Assembly: GCA_044225825.1 (NCBI GenBank)
Contig: JBGAIB010000006.1
Location: 248,001-312,000, forward strand
Source of the DNA: Bog-950 sp044225825
GTDB taxonomy: Bacteria > Bacteroidota > Bacteroidia > Chitinophagales > LD1
DNA: 64,000 bases
Direction of reading: 5' to 3'
A model generated the notes under the pieces. The model made no database searches. It was not told the origin of the DNA and worked only from the letters and a program-made list of their open reading frames with translations. Positions 41,165-50,842 of the stretch are shown here, in pieces. The translations under genes were made by a program, and so were the position numbers. Each line of letters opens with the position of its first letter. The stretch's first letter is position 1.

Positions 41165-42629
41165 ATGGATATACTAAACCAGTTTGTTTGTTCGCTAAAT
41201 AAGGAAGAGTTACGGTATTTTAAGGTATTTGCCCAAAGAATGAATGCGGGCAAGGACCGCAAGGATTTTAAGCTGCTGGATTATGTACGCAAAACCGGCC
41301 CTGCCTATAACGATGATTATATAGCCGCCAAACTGTATGGGAAAGGAGATAAGGCCGGCTTTTACCGCTTGAAGAACCGGCTGCTGGATTACATGGGCGA
41401 TTACCTGGTGTTTCATCACACCTGGAAGGGCGACCTGAATGAAATGAACCGCAACATTTCGTTGTTCAGCATATTTAAGAAGCGCAACCAGTTAAAGGTG
41501 GCCTTGTTTTATTTAAAGAAGGCGGAACAGAACGCCATAGCGGTGGAAGATTTTGAAATGCTGGATGTAATTTACAGTCATTACATTAAGTTAAGCACCG
41601 ACTTACTGGATATAAACCCTGAGTTGTACATTGCGAAACGGCGGGAGAATGCCGAGCGCCTGCATATGCTGCGCGAAATGGACCAAGCACTGGCCGCCCT
41701 GAACTACCGTTTAAAAATTACACAAAATGTAGCCGGCCCCCCCCCGCGATTCGCTGAAGATATTGAATGCCACCATACGGGAATTTACGAGCAATGCCGG
41801 CTTAAAAAGCAGCCGATCGTTTCAAATACGTATTTACCGGGCCATGAGCGCAACGCTGTTGCAGCAACATAATTATGCAGCGCTTGAGAAGTTTTTGAAG
41901 GAGATGTATACCACCTTTGAAAATGCTAACTGGTTTGAACGGGAAAATCATGATGTGAAATTGCAGATGTTAACCTACCTCGTTAACTCGTTGTTCCGGT
42001 TAAACAAATACCAGGAGTCGTTACAATATGCGGAAGTGTTGGGGAGAGAAATACGTTCGTTCAGTAACCTGTTATACGATAAGTATCTTTTCTTTTACTA
42101 TAACTCGCTGGTGATAAACTACAGCGCGCTGGATAAGAGCCGGGCGCTGACCATACTGGAGGAATTTGAGCGCGAAACCCGCAACAAAAAGAACAGTTAT
42201 TACGACCAGTTTTTGTATTTCAACAAGGCGATGTTGCTGCACCAGAGCGGCCGGGCCGAAGAGGCAGTTAAGAATATTGTGAAGCTGTATGTGAACGACA
42301 ATTTTAAACAGGCGGATGACTCGTTTAAACTGAAAATTGCCGTGGCAGAACTGATTATGCAGTTTGATGCCGGCGACCCGCAAAGCTTTATGCTACGCTC
42401 AGCTTCGGTAAAAAGGCAGTTCAGAAAGTGGTTAACTGAAGGAGATTTTAAGCGCGAACTGGATTTGCTGAAACTGCTGGATAAAATGGTGCTGCAGGAT
42501 AATTACCGCACCGATGCTAAGCTTAAAAAGCAGGCGGAACAGTTTGTGAAAGCAAAGGTGCCGGCTGCTGTACTAGATTCGGAAATTATACGCTATGCCC
42601 CCTGGGTACGGGCACGATGGAGGCTTTAA
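41165..42629 (+). pseudogene. Helical repeat protein broken by a frameshift at a run of nine Cs
   Basis: The frame starts MDILNQFVCSLNKEEL at 41165 and stays open for about 190 codons to the C run at 41737-41745; in this frame it ends at 41872. A change to eight Cs (one base fewer) joins it to the overlapping frame that runs to 42629 (RDSLKILNATIREFTSN, then AMSATLLQQHN), giving one 487-aa product. The protein is highly helical, with repeated aromatic/Leu patterns (YFKVF, FYRLKNRLLDYMG, ALFYLKKAEQNA) suggesting TPR-like repeats; no family is known to me. Whether this is true phase variation, a sequencing error in the homopolymer, or a pseudogene cannot be decided here. Confidence 0.65.
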
Positions 42630-42704
42630 CCGCGTAAGATGGCCGAATTAACGGAAACAACCCATGAATCACTAAACCTATCTTGCACTTATAAAACCCA
42701 GGCC

Positions 42705-45700
42705 ATGAAAACAACCCGATTAATTTTTACCCTTGTAGCAGTTACAGTACTGCTATGGGGGCGTGCTCAAAACAGCTGTTTTGGTACCTTGTATTTTAAT
42801 AGTTACACCCTGGGGTCGCCAATGGCAAACTTCACCTTTACCCCGGGGGTAGTATTAAAAAATAACTGGGGGGTTACCGATGTGTTTTGGAGCTTTGGTG
42901 ATGGCACTACGGCTAATACGGGATTGACAACCACCGGGCATAGCTACACACCGGGAGCAGCGTCTTCGTATGAGGTTTGTTTGCATGTTACGGCCTATGA
43001 CTCCTCCACCGGTAATTTTTGCACTGATAGTTTTTGTAAAACGGTACCTATGTGTTGGCCTCCGCTGGGAGGGTTTAGCTATACAAAGAGCGGTACGTTT
43101 GTCAATTTTTCCATCTATACAGGTTGGGACCAGAATAACACCTATCCTTTTCCTGTTTACCTGTATATGGATTATGGAGACGGCAGCACGCCATTTACCT
43201 ATAACGCTGCTTCGGCTATGTCGGTACCTGCGTCGCATCAGTATCAAGCCCTGGGAACGTATCTTGTAACTCTACAGGCAGCAGATAGCTTTGGCTGTGC
43301 GAGAGATACCATCATCCCAATAACCATTGACAGTAATACCTGCTACATGAATGCGGCGTTTAACTGGAGCCAGGGTGGGCTTAGCAATTCGAATCCCAAT
43401 TACCAATCGCTTATTTCTACCTCTACATCCAATTATCCTATCACGAACTACTTCTGGAACATTAGCGGCGGCTCGCTGATGGGGGTTACAAATAGTGATA
43501 CTGTTCAGGGATATGTAAATAATATAGGGGTTAACCATACGGTAACTCTAATAATTACCAATTCGATTGGCTGTAAGGACACGGCTATACAGGTTATTCA
43601 TCCTGACACCTGTAATTTGCAGATTGCTGTAACCACAACGCTTAAAAATGCCTTTGGCGGTAACCAGGATACGCTTCTATATACTATAAATACTACAAGT
43701 GGCCATTTGCCGGTGTCGTCGGTAAATGTGGTTTGTCGCGATTTGAGTAGCGGCACTTATATAGGTTACACTACTACGGCCTCCGGTTTCTTTTTCATTC
43801 AACCCGGTGGTTCGTATGTTATAGAAGCCGGTTTGTATGATGATATCGGTTGTTACGATTCGGTACATGTGGCAGTTAATAATCCTGATCCTTTGGTTTG
43901 TAACCTAAATGCCTCGTTTACCACCAACCAGGGAGGTACGCAAAACACGCTGGCCCACCTGATGGCCCTGCAGTCTACATCCACCTCGCCAGCTGGCGTT
44001 GCTACCTACAACTGGAGCATACTCAATGGCAGTTACAACTGGATTAACGGTACAAACTGGCCGTTGGCACAGGTAATGCTTAATACTCCGGGCTATGCTT
44101 ATAACGTACGGTTAATTGTTACCGATTCGCTGGGTTGCCGCGATACGGTGATACAATCGGTGGTGCTGGATACCTGTAACCTAAGCCATAACATCACCTT
44201 TAATTTATCCAACACCATTTCCAGTAATCAGGATACCATTGTGTATACAGCCCAGTTTATTACTTCGCATGTGCCGGTACAGCATCAGTCGGTGATGTTA
44301 TATAGCTATCCTAACGGTACCGTGGCAGGCAGCAGCACCAACCTCAGCGGCTATTTGTTTATACCTGCCGCTAATGCTACCTATCAGCTTGTGTTTTATG
44401 CGTACGACGATATAGGCTGCGTGGATTCGGCAATTTATATGGTTACCAATACTAATGCAGCATCCTGTAATACACATGCGTTGTTCAGCTATCAAAACAT
44501 GGGGAATAATGTTGTACAGTTTACTAATACATCTTCCTCAACGAATGGCTATAGCAGTCAGTGGACTTTTTATAACCAGGTAAGTATGATCGGCACTTCT
44601 ACAGGAAGTAATCCGCAGTTCCAGTTTAGCGGGGCGCAGCCCTACTACGCCACATTGGTTGTGCGGGATTCGTTTAATAGTATTTGTTGGGATTCGATGG
44701 TGTATGTGCAACTGAATTTAGCAAACGGGCCAACCTGCCTTACGATTAAGCCTAATGCTGCCCAGGGTTTGGATGCCATGATACGCGACATAAACGCTAC
44801 CACAAACTATGGTGCTGTAACTGATATAAATGCCGGGTATAACACGATTAATACCGTGCCTGCTATCTCGCGTTCATTGTTGAAATTTGATCTTTCTTCT
44901 ATTCCATCAGGCGCGGTTATTACTTCTGCACGCCTATCCTTGTATCACGACCCCGCAGTTGCCCATAGTACCAATACGTCAAACGATATTAAGCTGGCGG
45001 CCATTACCGCAGCCTGGAATGAGAACACGGTTACCTGGGCCAACCAACCGGCTACCGCAGTAAGCGGCTTAAACATTGGCAATGCACCCTCCACCACTTC
45101 CGATAAACTGAATGTGGATGTAAGTTCTTTTGTGCAGAGCTGGGTGAATGGCAGCATGACCAATAACGGTTGGATGGTGACACTAAATACTGAAAGCGGT
45201 GCCCTGGGCCGGTTCCAGATTTATGCCAGCAGCGATAATGCTGATTCAACCCGTTGGCCGGAACTGGTTATCTGCTACCAGGTGCCGAGCAGCAATTGCT
45301 TAACGCTGCAGCCTGATTCAACGGCCGGTATTGATGCCCATATTTTTGAATTAACACCTAACACAGCCTCCGGTAGCTGGCCTGATTTTTCGGCTAGCCA
45401 GTGGACTTATAATTCGGTGCCCGGCGAGGACCGCGGACTTATCAAATTTGACTTGTCCGCAATTCCGGTAGGGGCCACGGTTACATCCGCAACTCTATCG
45501 TTGTATGCCAACATCAATTCAGTTGGTGGATATAGCGGTCAGCCTACGTATGGCAGTAACAATGCCAGTTATTTAAAATTTATAACCGGTAGCTGGAGCG
45601 AGAATACGGTTAACTGGAACAATCAGCCAAGTGTTACAACAGCCGGTCAGATTTTGCTACCACAGGCTACCAGTACCGTAATGGATTATACCAATATTGA

Positions 45701-48341
45701 TGTTACGACCTTTGCGCAGAATTGGGTTAATACCCCGGCGCAGAACAATGGCATGATGCTGGATATGATAGGCACTAACTATTACAATAGCCTAATTTTT
45801 TGCAGCAGTGATAACCCGATTGCTTCCAAGCGACCTAAACTGGTAATTTGTTACAGTACTACCCCTTGCAGCGTGCAGGCTAACTTTAGTGCTACTACCA
45901 GTGCAGGTGCAGGTACCAACCCGGATACTGCAACACTCACTAATTTATCAAGCGGTTCTATTGCCTCTTACGAAGCGTTTGCGCATAATAATGTAACCGG
46001 CAACCTTTACAGTTACAAATCGGGCACTGCGTTTAACAGCGTGCGGTGGTTGCCGATACCTAAGGATACAGCTGTAACCCTCTGTATGGTGGTGCACGAT
46101 TCATCAGGTATTTGTACCGATACTTTCTGCTCCACGGTATTCAGCGGAACCTGCACGGTTAATGCCAACTTTACTTTCACCGCTACAGGCTCTACGGTAA
46201 CCTTCTATAACAACAGTACCGGTAATCCATCGCTGATAGGTTATAACTGGACTTTTGCCGGAGGCACACCTGCCAGCAGTACAGCGGTGAATCCTGTAGT
46301 TGTGTTTGCGCAGAATGGCGTGCATACCGTTTGTCTTAACGCGCTTAGCAGTGGCGGCTGCACCAATAACTTCTGCGATACCGTAGTTACCACCCCGCCA
46401 CCGGTAAATGATACGCTTTGTGGTATGGTGTTTAACGATGCCAATGGCAACGGCATATTCGATGTAGGCGAACATGTACGACCTAACAGTACGGTAGTGG
46501 TAGATGGCACTACGTATTTAACCGGCAGTAATGGATTTTACGAGGCTATGGTAAGTGCAGGTAATCACAGCATATGGTTGAATGCCCCGGTAGGCTGGGC
46601 GCAAACCTATCCGCAAAACCCGCTTACCTATAATTTAACTACTGCGCCGAACGAACATATGTGTGGTTTGGATTTTGGTATGCGCGACGATACCCTGTTG
46701 CTTTCGGGTATTGTTTATACTGATAATAACGCCAATGGTTTATACGATGCAGGTGATGCGCCTATTGCAAATGCACCTGTGCATATTGCAGGTAGTGGCA
46801 ATAACTATGCGGTAACCACTAATGCACAGGGCTATTATACTTTGATGGTATATAGCGGCACCTATACGGTAAGTTATGTGCCCAATGCGGGCATGGTGTT
46901 AACACAGCCAATCAATCCTTCTACCTATACAATTACCGTTGTAACCAATAGCGTAGCAGGTTTAAACTTTGGCGTGCGCAGCAATCTGGTAACCATTACC
47001 GGCAAGGTTTACCTGGATGCTAATAACAACGGGGTGTTTGATGCAGGCGAAATTGGTGTTGCCGGGCAACTGGTGCACATCAATAACCTTGTAGTAAGCA
47101 GCGTAGGCGCCGGCGACTGGAGCGTAGTGGTGCCCGCAGGTTTCTATACGGTAATGTATACACCAAGTGGCAACTATTCGGGCTATACGGCCACTCCAAC
47201 TTCGTATAACGTAAACGCGGCAACAGCCGGCAATACCTACGGCGGCAATAATTTCGGCTTGCATATAAACCCGGGTACCGGCGATGTATGTGTAACCCTT
47301 ACCCAATACAGTAATGTAGTGGCAACCTTTCCGGCTATGTATAAAATTTATGTGTCGAACAATGGTAATATACCAATGGCCGGTACGCTGTATATGTATT
47401 TCGACCCGCACCTGACCTACGACCATGCCAATGTTACGCCCACCAGTGTAAGCCAGTCAAACTACCTGGTAAGCTGGCATGCTACCCTGGCCCTGGGGCA
47501 AACCCTTTTATATCAGCCGTTCTTTTACTGCAACCAGAATGCCGTATTGGGAGCTCCGGTATTTAATGCTATCAGTTTTGTGCCTGATAACGGCTTTGTG
47601 GATGTTAACCCCGGCTGTAACGAAGATACCCTGCACCAGGTGGTAGAAGGCAGTTGGGACCCGAACGATAAGCAGGTTTCGCCAGTGGGTGAGGATGCAC
47701 AGCATTTTATTTCGCCGGACCAACCGCTGGATTATACCATTACCTTCCAGAACACAGGCACATCGCCAGCTGTGAATGTGATTTTGCTTGACACCATACG
47801 GCCCGAACTGGATATTGCGTCATTTGAAATGAAATCGGCCAGCCATCCCTGCCATGTGCAACTGGAAGGACGCGAGTTGACCGTGATATTCAGCAACATT
47901 ATGCTGCCGGATAGCGGAACCAATTTTGAGGGATCTATGGGTTTTGCTTCGTTTACGCTTAAACCTGTAAGCGGCCTGGCCGAAGGCACTGAATTGCATA
48001 ACAGTGCAGGTATTTACTTTGATTACAACCAGGTGGTGCTTACAAATACTACCCTGAATACTATTGATTATCACCTGGGGCTTGGCGATTTAGCCAAGGG
48101 CAGTGCAAGCATTACCCTGCAGCCAAATCCATTTAAGCAGTTTACGACGGTAGTAGTTGAAGGCTTGAAAGGGGCCGCAACCTTGGAGATTATGGACCTT
48201 AGCGGCAGGATAGTTCGCGAAGTGCCGGCTACCGATGGCTTGTTTACCGTTTACCGGGGCGATATGGCCTCGGGACTTTACCTGTTCCGGGTTAAGCAAA
48301 ACAACCAGGTTATAGGGCAGGGTAGAATGATCGCCCAATAG
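42705..48341 (+). CDS. Giant T9SS surface protein: PKD, DNRLRE, SdrD_B-like, DUF7619-like, CTD
   Basis: A 1878-aa exported protein; I chose ATG 42705 with signal peptide MKTTRLIFTLVAVTVLLWG. Domains in order: PKD modules (about 60-200 and further), two tandem copies of a two-part repeat (about 210-590) with DTCNL joints, two DNRLRE/carbohydrate-module-like domains (about 680-850 and 865-1040; SLLKFDLSSIP and GLIKFDLSAIP), a PKD unit (about 1145-1230), three SdrD B-like repeats (from 1238, 1331, 1431; VFNDANGNGIFD, YTDNNANGLYD, YLDANNNGVFD, with calcium-type DxN motifs), a DUF7619-like domain (SWDPNDKQVSP about 1650), and a T9SS type A domain (from about 1800). It likely acts in adhesion or matrix binding. 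A terminator follows 28 bases after the stop. Confidence 0.88.
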   Translation: MKTTRLIFTLVAVTVLLWGRAQNSCFGTLYFNSYTLGSPMANFTFTPGVVLKNNWGVTDVFWSFGDGTTANTGLTTTGHSYTPGAASSYEVCLHVTAYDSSTGNFCTDSFCKTVPMCWPPLGGFSYTKSGTFVNFSIYTGWDQNNTYPFPVYLYMDYGDGSTPFTYNAASAMSVPASHQYQALGTYLVTLQAADSFGCARDTIIPITIDSNTCYMNAAFNWSQGGLSNSNPNYQSLISTSTSNYPITNYFWNISGGSLMGVTNSDTVQGYVNNIGVNHTVTLIITNSIGCKDTAIQVIHPDTCNLQIAVTTTLKNAFGGNQDTLLYTINTTSGHLPVSSVNVVCRDLSSGTYIGYTTTASGFFFIQPGGSYVIEAGLYDDIGCYDSVHVAVNNPDPLVCNLNASFTTNQGGTQNTLAHLMALQSTSTSPAGVATYNWSILNGSYNWINGTNWPLAQVMLNTPGYAYNVRLIVTDSLGCRDTVIQSVVLDTCNLSHNITFNLSNTISSNQDTIVYTAQFITSHVPVQHQSVMLYSYPNGTVAGSSTNLSGYLFIPAANATYQLVFYAYDDIGCVDSAIYMVTNTNAASCNTHALFSYQNMGNNVVQFTNTSSSTNGYSSQWTFYNQVSMIGTSTGSNPQFQFSGAQPYYATLVVRDSFNSICWDSMVYVQLNLANGPTCLTIKPNAAQGLDAMIRDINATTNYGAVTDINAGYNTINTVPAISRSLLKFDLSSIPSGAVITSARLSLYHDPAVAHSTNTSNDIKLAAITAAWNENTVTWANQPATAVSGLNIGNAPSTTSDKLNVDVSSFVQSWVNGSMTNNGWMVTLNTESGALGRFQIYASSDNADSTRWPELVICYQVPSSNCLTLQPDSTAGIDAHIFELTPNTASGSWPDFSASQWTYNSVPGEDRGLIKFDLSAIPVGATVTSATLSLYANINSVGGYSGQPTYGSNNASYLKFITGSWSENTVNWNNQPSVTTAGQILLPQATSTVMDYTNIDVTTFAQNWVNTPAQNNGMMLDMIGTNYYNSLIFCSSDNPIASKRPKLVICYSTTPCSVQANFSATTSAGAGTNPDTATLTNLSSGSIASYEAFAHNNVTGNLYSYKSGTAFNSVRWLPIPKDTAVTLCMVVHDSSGICTDTFCSTVFSGTCTVNANFTFTATGSTVTFYNNSTGNPSLIGYNWTFAGGTPASSTAVNPVVVFAQNGVHTVCLNALSSGGCTNNFCDTVVTTPPPVNDTLCGMVFNDANGNGIFDVGEHVRPNSTVVVDGTTYLTGSNGFYEAMVSAGNHSIWLNAPVGWAQTYPQNPLTYNLTTAPNEHMCGLDFGMRDDTLLLSGIVYTDNNANGLYDAGDAPIANAPVHIAGSGNNYAVTTNAQGYYTLMVYSGTYTVSYVPNAGMVLTQPINPSTYTITVVTNSVAGLNFGVRSNLVTITGKVYLDANNNGVFDAGEIGVAGQLVHINNLVVSSVGAGDWSVVVPAGFYTVMYTPSGNYSGYTATPTSYNVNAATAGNTYGGNNFGLHINPGTGDVCVTLTQYSNVVATFPAMYKIYVSNNGNIPMAGTLYMYFDPHLTYDHANVTPTSVSQSNYLVSWHATLALGQTLLYQPFFYCNQNAVLGAPVFNAISFVPDNGFVDVNPGCNEDTLHQVVEGSWDPNDKQVSPVGEDAQHFISPDQPLDYTITFQNTGTSPAVNVILLDTIRPELDIASFEMKSASHPCHVQLEGRELTVIFSNIMLPDSGTNFEGSMGFASFTLKPVSGLAEGTELHNSAGIYFDYNQVVLTNTTLNTIDYHLGLGDLAKGSASITLQPNPFKQFTTVVVEGLKGAATLEIMDLSGRIVREVPATDGLFTVYRGDMASGLYLFRVKQNNQVIGQGRMIAQ

Positions 48342-48369
48342 CACCCAACTTTTTGAACCTGAAAGCACT

Positions 48370-48400
48370 AAGGCAGCGGTAACGTCCGCTGCCTTTTTTT
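48370..48400 (+). terminator. Rho-independent terminator
   Basis: AAGGCAGCGG, loop TAACGT, CCGCTGCC and seven Ts. Confidence 0.9.
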
Positions 48401-48571
48401 GTTCGCTACCCTAATATGGACGATTAAACATTTTTATATTTGAAAATCAATTGATTGTGATGATTTGCGCCTTTGACGTAAAGGCAGTCCAGGTACGGCC
48501 TAACTGTCAAAATTTTGGTTGTCACTGAAGGATTTTCAGCCATTTCTGCCAAAAAATCAGTCGATTTCGGG
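48401..48571. other. Intergenic stretch before groES promoter
   Basis: No coding frame or RNA gene recognised. An isolated TATATTTG (48435-48442) matches the -7 consensus but has no TTTG at the right distance upstream. Confidence 0.4.
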
Positions 48572-48595
48572 CTGGCACGAAGTCTGCTATATTCG
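48572..48595 (+). promoter_or_regulatory. groES promoter: overlapping sigma-54-like and -7 elements
   Basis: CTGGCACGAAGTCTGCT (48572-48588) has GG and GC separated by exactly ten bases, the sigma-54 -24/-12 spacing, and matches TGGCACG-N4-TTGCT at all but one position. TATATTCG (48588-48595) directly after it matches the housekeeping -7 box with one change. Either would start transcription about 55-60 bases before groES. No CIRCE repeat is visible. Confidence 0.5.
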
Positions 48596-48659
48596 CACCG
48601 CAAATTTGCACCTCGCACATAGGCGGGGTTAACATTGTTAAACTTAAAAACCAAATACT

Positions 48660-48938
48660 ATGGCAGATGTAAAAATTACCCCACTCGCCGACAGAGTGCT
48701 GGTAAAACCGGCTGAAGCAGAAACCAAAACTGCAGGCGGTATTATTATCCCCGATTCAGCTAAAGAAAAACCGCAACGTGGAACTGTGATAGCTGTAGGA
48801 CCGGGCAAAAAAGACGAACCTACCACCGTTAAGAAAGGCGACACCGTATTGTACGGCAAATACAGCGGCACCGAGTTACAGGTGGATGGTGTTGATTACC
48901 TGATCATGAAAGAGAGCGACATCTTCGCAATTATTTAA
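48660..48938 (+). CDS. groES: Co-chaperonin GroES
   Basis: A 92-aa GroES: KITPLADRVLVKPAEAE, then the mobile loop region ETKTAGGIIIPDSAKEKP, the dome segment AVGPGKKDE and the C-terminal YLIMKESDIFAII. It caps the GroEL ring. It is followed by groEL after 95 bases. It starts at the ATG 48660 after a leader of some 60 bases. Confidence 0.98.
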   Translation: MADVKITPLADRVLVKPAEAETKTAGGIIIPDSAKEKPQRGTVIAVGPGKKDEPTTVKKGDTVLYGKYSGTELQVDGVDYLIMKESDIFAII

Positions 48939-49033
48939 GCGACAAGTAATATTTGCGACTGGCGAGTTTCGACTTTTCGCTTTTCGGGATATTGAAAGTC
49001 GAGCAATCATTCAAAAAATTAAACCATAGAATT

Positions 49034-50671
49034 ATGTCAAAAATTATTCTGTTCGAAAAGGACGCCCGCGATAAACTGAAAGCCGGCGTTGATAAATTGG
49101 CCAATGCTGTTAAAGTTACTTTAGGCCCTAAAGGCCGCAACGTTATCATCGATAAAAAATTCGGTGCTCCATCGGTAACCAAGGACGGTGTAAGCGTTGC
49201 TAAAGAAATTGAACTGGAAGACCCGATTGAAAACATGGGTGCCCAGATGACCAAAGAGGTTGCCAGCAAAACTGCCGACCAGGCCGGTGACGGTACCACT
49301 ACCGCAACTGTGTTAGCCCAGGCAATTGTAGGCCCCGGTTTAAAAGCCCTGGCCAGCGGTGCTAACCCTATGGATTTGAAACGCGGTATCGACAAAGCGG
49401 TGAAAGCCATTGTTGAGAACCTGAAAAAGCAAAGCGAACAAGTAGGTAAAGATTTCAGCAAAATCGAACAGGTTGCTTCGATCTCTGCCAACAACGATAA
49501 CGAAATCGGTAAGATGATTGCCGATGCTATGAAGAAAGTAGGCACCGAAGGTGTAATTACTGTAGAAGAAGCCAAAGGCACTGAAACGGAAGTTAAAACC
49601 GTAGAAGGTATGCAGTTTGACCGTGGCTACCTGTCGCCTTACTTTGTTACCAACCCTGAGAGCATGGAAGCTGACCTGGAAGGTGCCCTGCTGTTGATTT
49701 ACGACAAGAAGATCAGCAACATGCGCGAACTGCTCCCTATCCTGGAGAAAGTTGCTCAAAGTGGCCGTCCGCTGGTAATTATTGCGGAAGAAGTTGAAGG
49801 CGAAGCTTTAGCTACCCTGGTAGTAAACAAACTGCGCGGCACTATTAAAGTAGCTGCTGTTAAAGCTCCGGGCTTTGGCGACCGTCGCAAAGAAATGCTG
49901 AAAGATATCGCCATCCTTACCGGTGGTATTGCTATCAGCGAAGAGATGGGTTACAAACTGGAAAACGCTGACTTCAGCTACCTGGGTCAGGCCGAGAAAG
50001 TTACCATCGACAAAGACAACACGACTATTGTAAACGGTAAAGGCGATACTGATCAGATCAAAGCCCGCATCGAAGAAATTAAGGCACAAATCGAAAAAAC
50101 CACCTCGGACTACGACCGCGAGAAATTGCAGGAACGTTTAGCCAAGCTGAGCGGTGGTGTAGCGGTGTTATACATCGGCGCTCCTACCGAAGTGGAAATG
50201 AAAGAAAAGAAAGACCGTGTGGATGATGCCTTACATGCTACCCGTGCTGCGGTTGAAGAAGGTATTGTTGCCGGCGGTGGTGTAGCATATGTGCGTGCAC
50301 AAGCTGCCCTCGAAAAACTGAAAGGTGATAACGACGACGAAACTACCGGTATCGCTATCGTTCGCCGTGCAATCGAAGAACCACTGCGCCAGATTGTGGT
50401 AAACAGCGGTTTGGAAGGTTCTATTGTGGTACAGAAAGTGCGCGAAGGCAAAGATGACTTTGGTTACAATGCCCGTACCGACGAATACCAGAACCTGAAG
50501 AAAGCAGGTGTTATTGACCCTACCAAGGTTTCGCGTATTGCCCTTGAAAACGCTGCCTCTATCGCCAGCATGTTACTGACTACCGAAGCGGTAATCGTTG
50601 ACAAGCCGGAAGAGAAGAAAGCAGGTGGAATGCCTGGCGGCGGAATGCCTGACATGGGCGGTATGATGTAA
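49034..50671 (+). CDS. groEL: Chaperonin GroEL
   Basis: A 545-aa chaperonin starting at ATG 49034 (MSKIILFEKDARDKL); the frame is open 81 bases further upstream, but that sequence is non-conserved. It has the ATP site motif TLGPKGRNVII and DGTTTATVLAQ with the catalytic Asp, the apical domain EGMQFDRGYLSPYF, VEEGIVAGGGVA and the C-terminal Gly/Met tail (GGMPGGGMPDMGGMM). It folds many cytosolic proteins together with GroES and is the second gene of the groESL operon. A strong terminator follows about 40 bases after the stop. Confidence 0.99.
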   Translation: MSKIILFEKDARDKLKAGVDKLANAVKVTLGPKGRNVIIDKKFGAPSVTKDGVSVAKEIELEDPIENMGAQMTKEVASKTADQAGDGTTTATVLAQAIVGPGLKALASGANPMDLKRGIDKAVKAIVENLKKQSEQVGKDFSKIEQVASISANNDNEIGKMIADAMKKVGTEGVITVEEAKGTETEVKTVEGMQFDRGYLSPYFVTNPESMEADLEGALLLIYDKKISNMRELLPILEKVAQSGRPLVIIAEEVEGEALATLVVNKLRGTIKVAAVKAPGFGDRRKEMLKDIAILTGGIAISEEMGYKLENADFSYLGQAEKVTIDKDNTTIVNGKGDTDQIKARIEEIKAQIEKTTSDYDREKLQERLAKLSGGVAVLYIGAPTEVEMKEKKDRVDDALHATRAAVEEGIVAGGGVAYVRAQAALEKLKGDNDDETTGIAIVRRAIEEPLRQIVVNSGLEGSIVVQKVREGKDDFGYNARTDEYQNLKKAGVIDPTKVSRIALENAASIASMLLTTEAVIVDKPEEKKAGGMPGGGMPDMGGMM

Positions 50672-50712
50672 TCTGAACAGACGTTAAATACCAGTCATCA
50701 GACAAATACAAG

Positions 50713-50741
50713 GCCTCTCGCGAAAGCGGGGGGCTTTTTTT
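50713..50741 (+). terminator. groESL terminator
   Basis: GCCTCTCGC, tetraloop GAAA, GCGGGGGGC (nine pairs, two G-U) and seven Ts. Confidence 0.85.
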
Positions 50742-50842
50742 ATGGAATAATAGCAGTGGACCGGTATGGGAGGCCTGTCCCTTTATTAAGGTATTTGATT
50801 ATAAATTAATAGGAGCAACATTTATAGTTATAAACTAACCAT

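Noticed and set aside
42639..42704. Longer N-terminus of the giant T9SS protein starting at 42639
   Set aside because: The added 22 residues precede a normal signal peptide beginning at ATG 42705 and would block export.
43600..44450. Tandem DNA repeat or insertion in the giant gene
   Set aside because: The repeats are protein-level homologous modules; DNA copies have diverged, so no recent insertion is indicated.
48540..48660. CIRCE (HrcA operator) before groES
   Set aside because: The GAGTGC-type inverted repeat is not present in the leader; only promoter-like motifs are.
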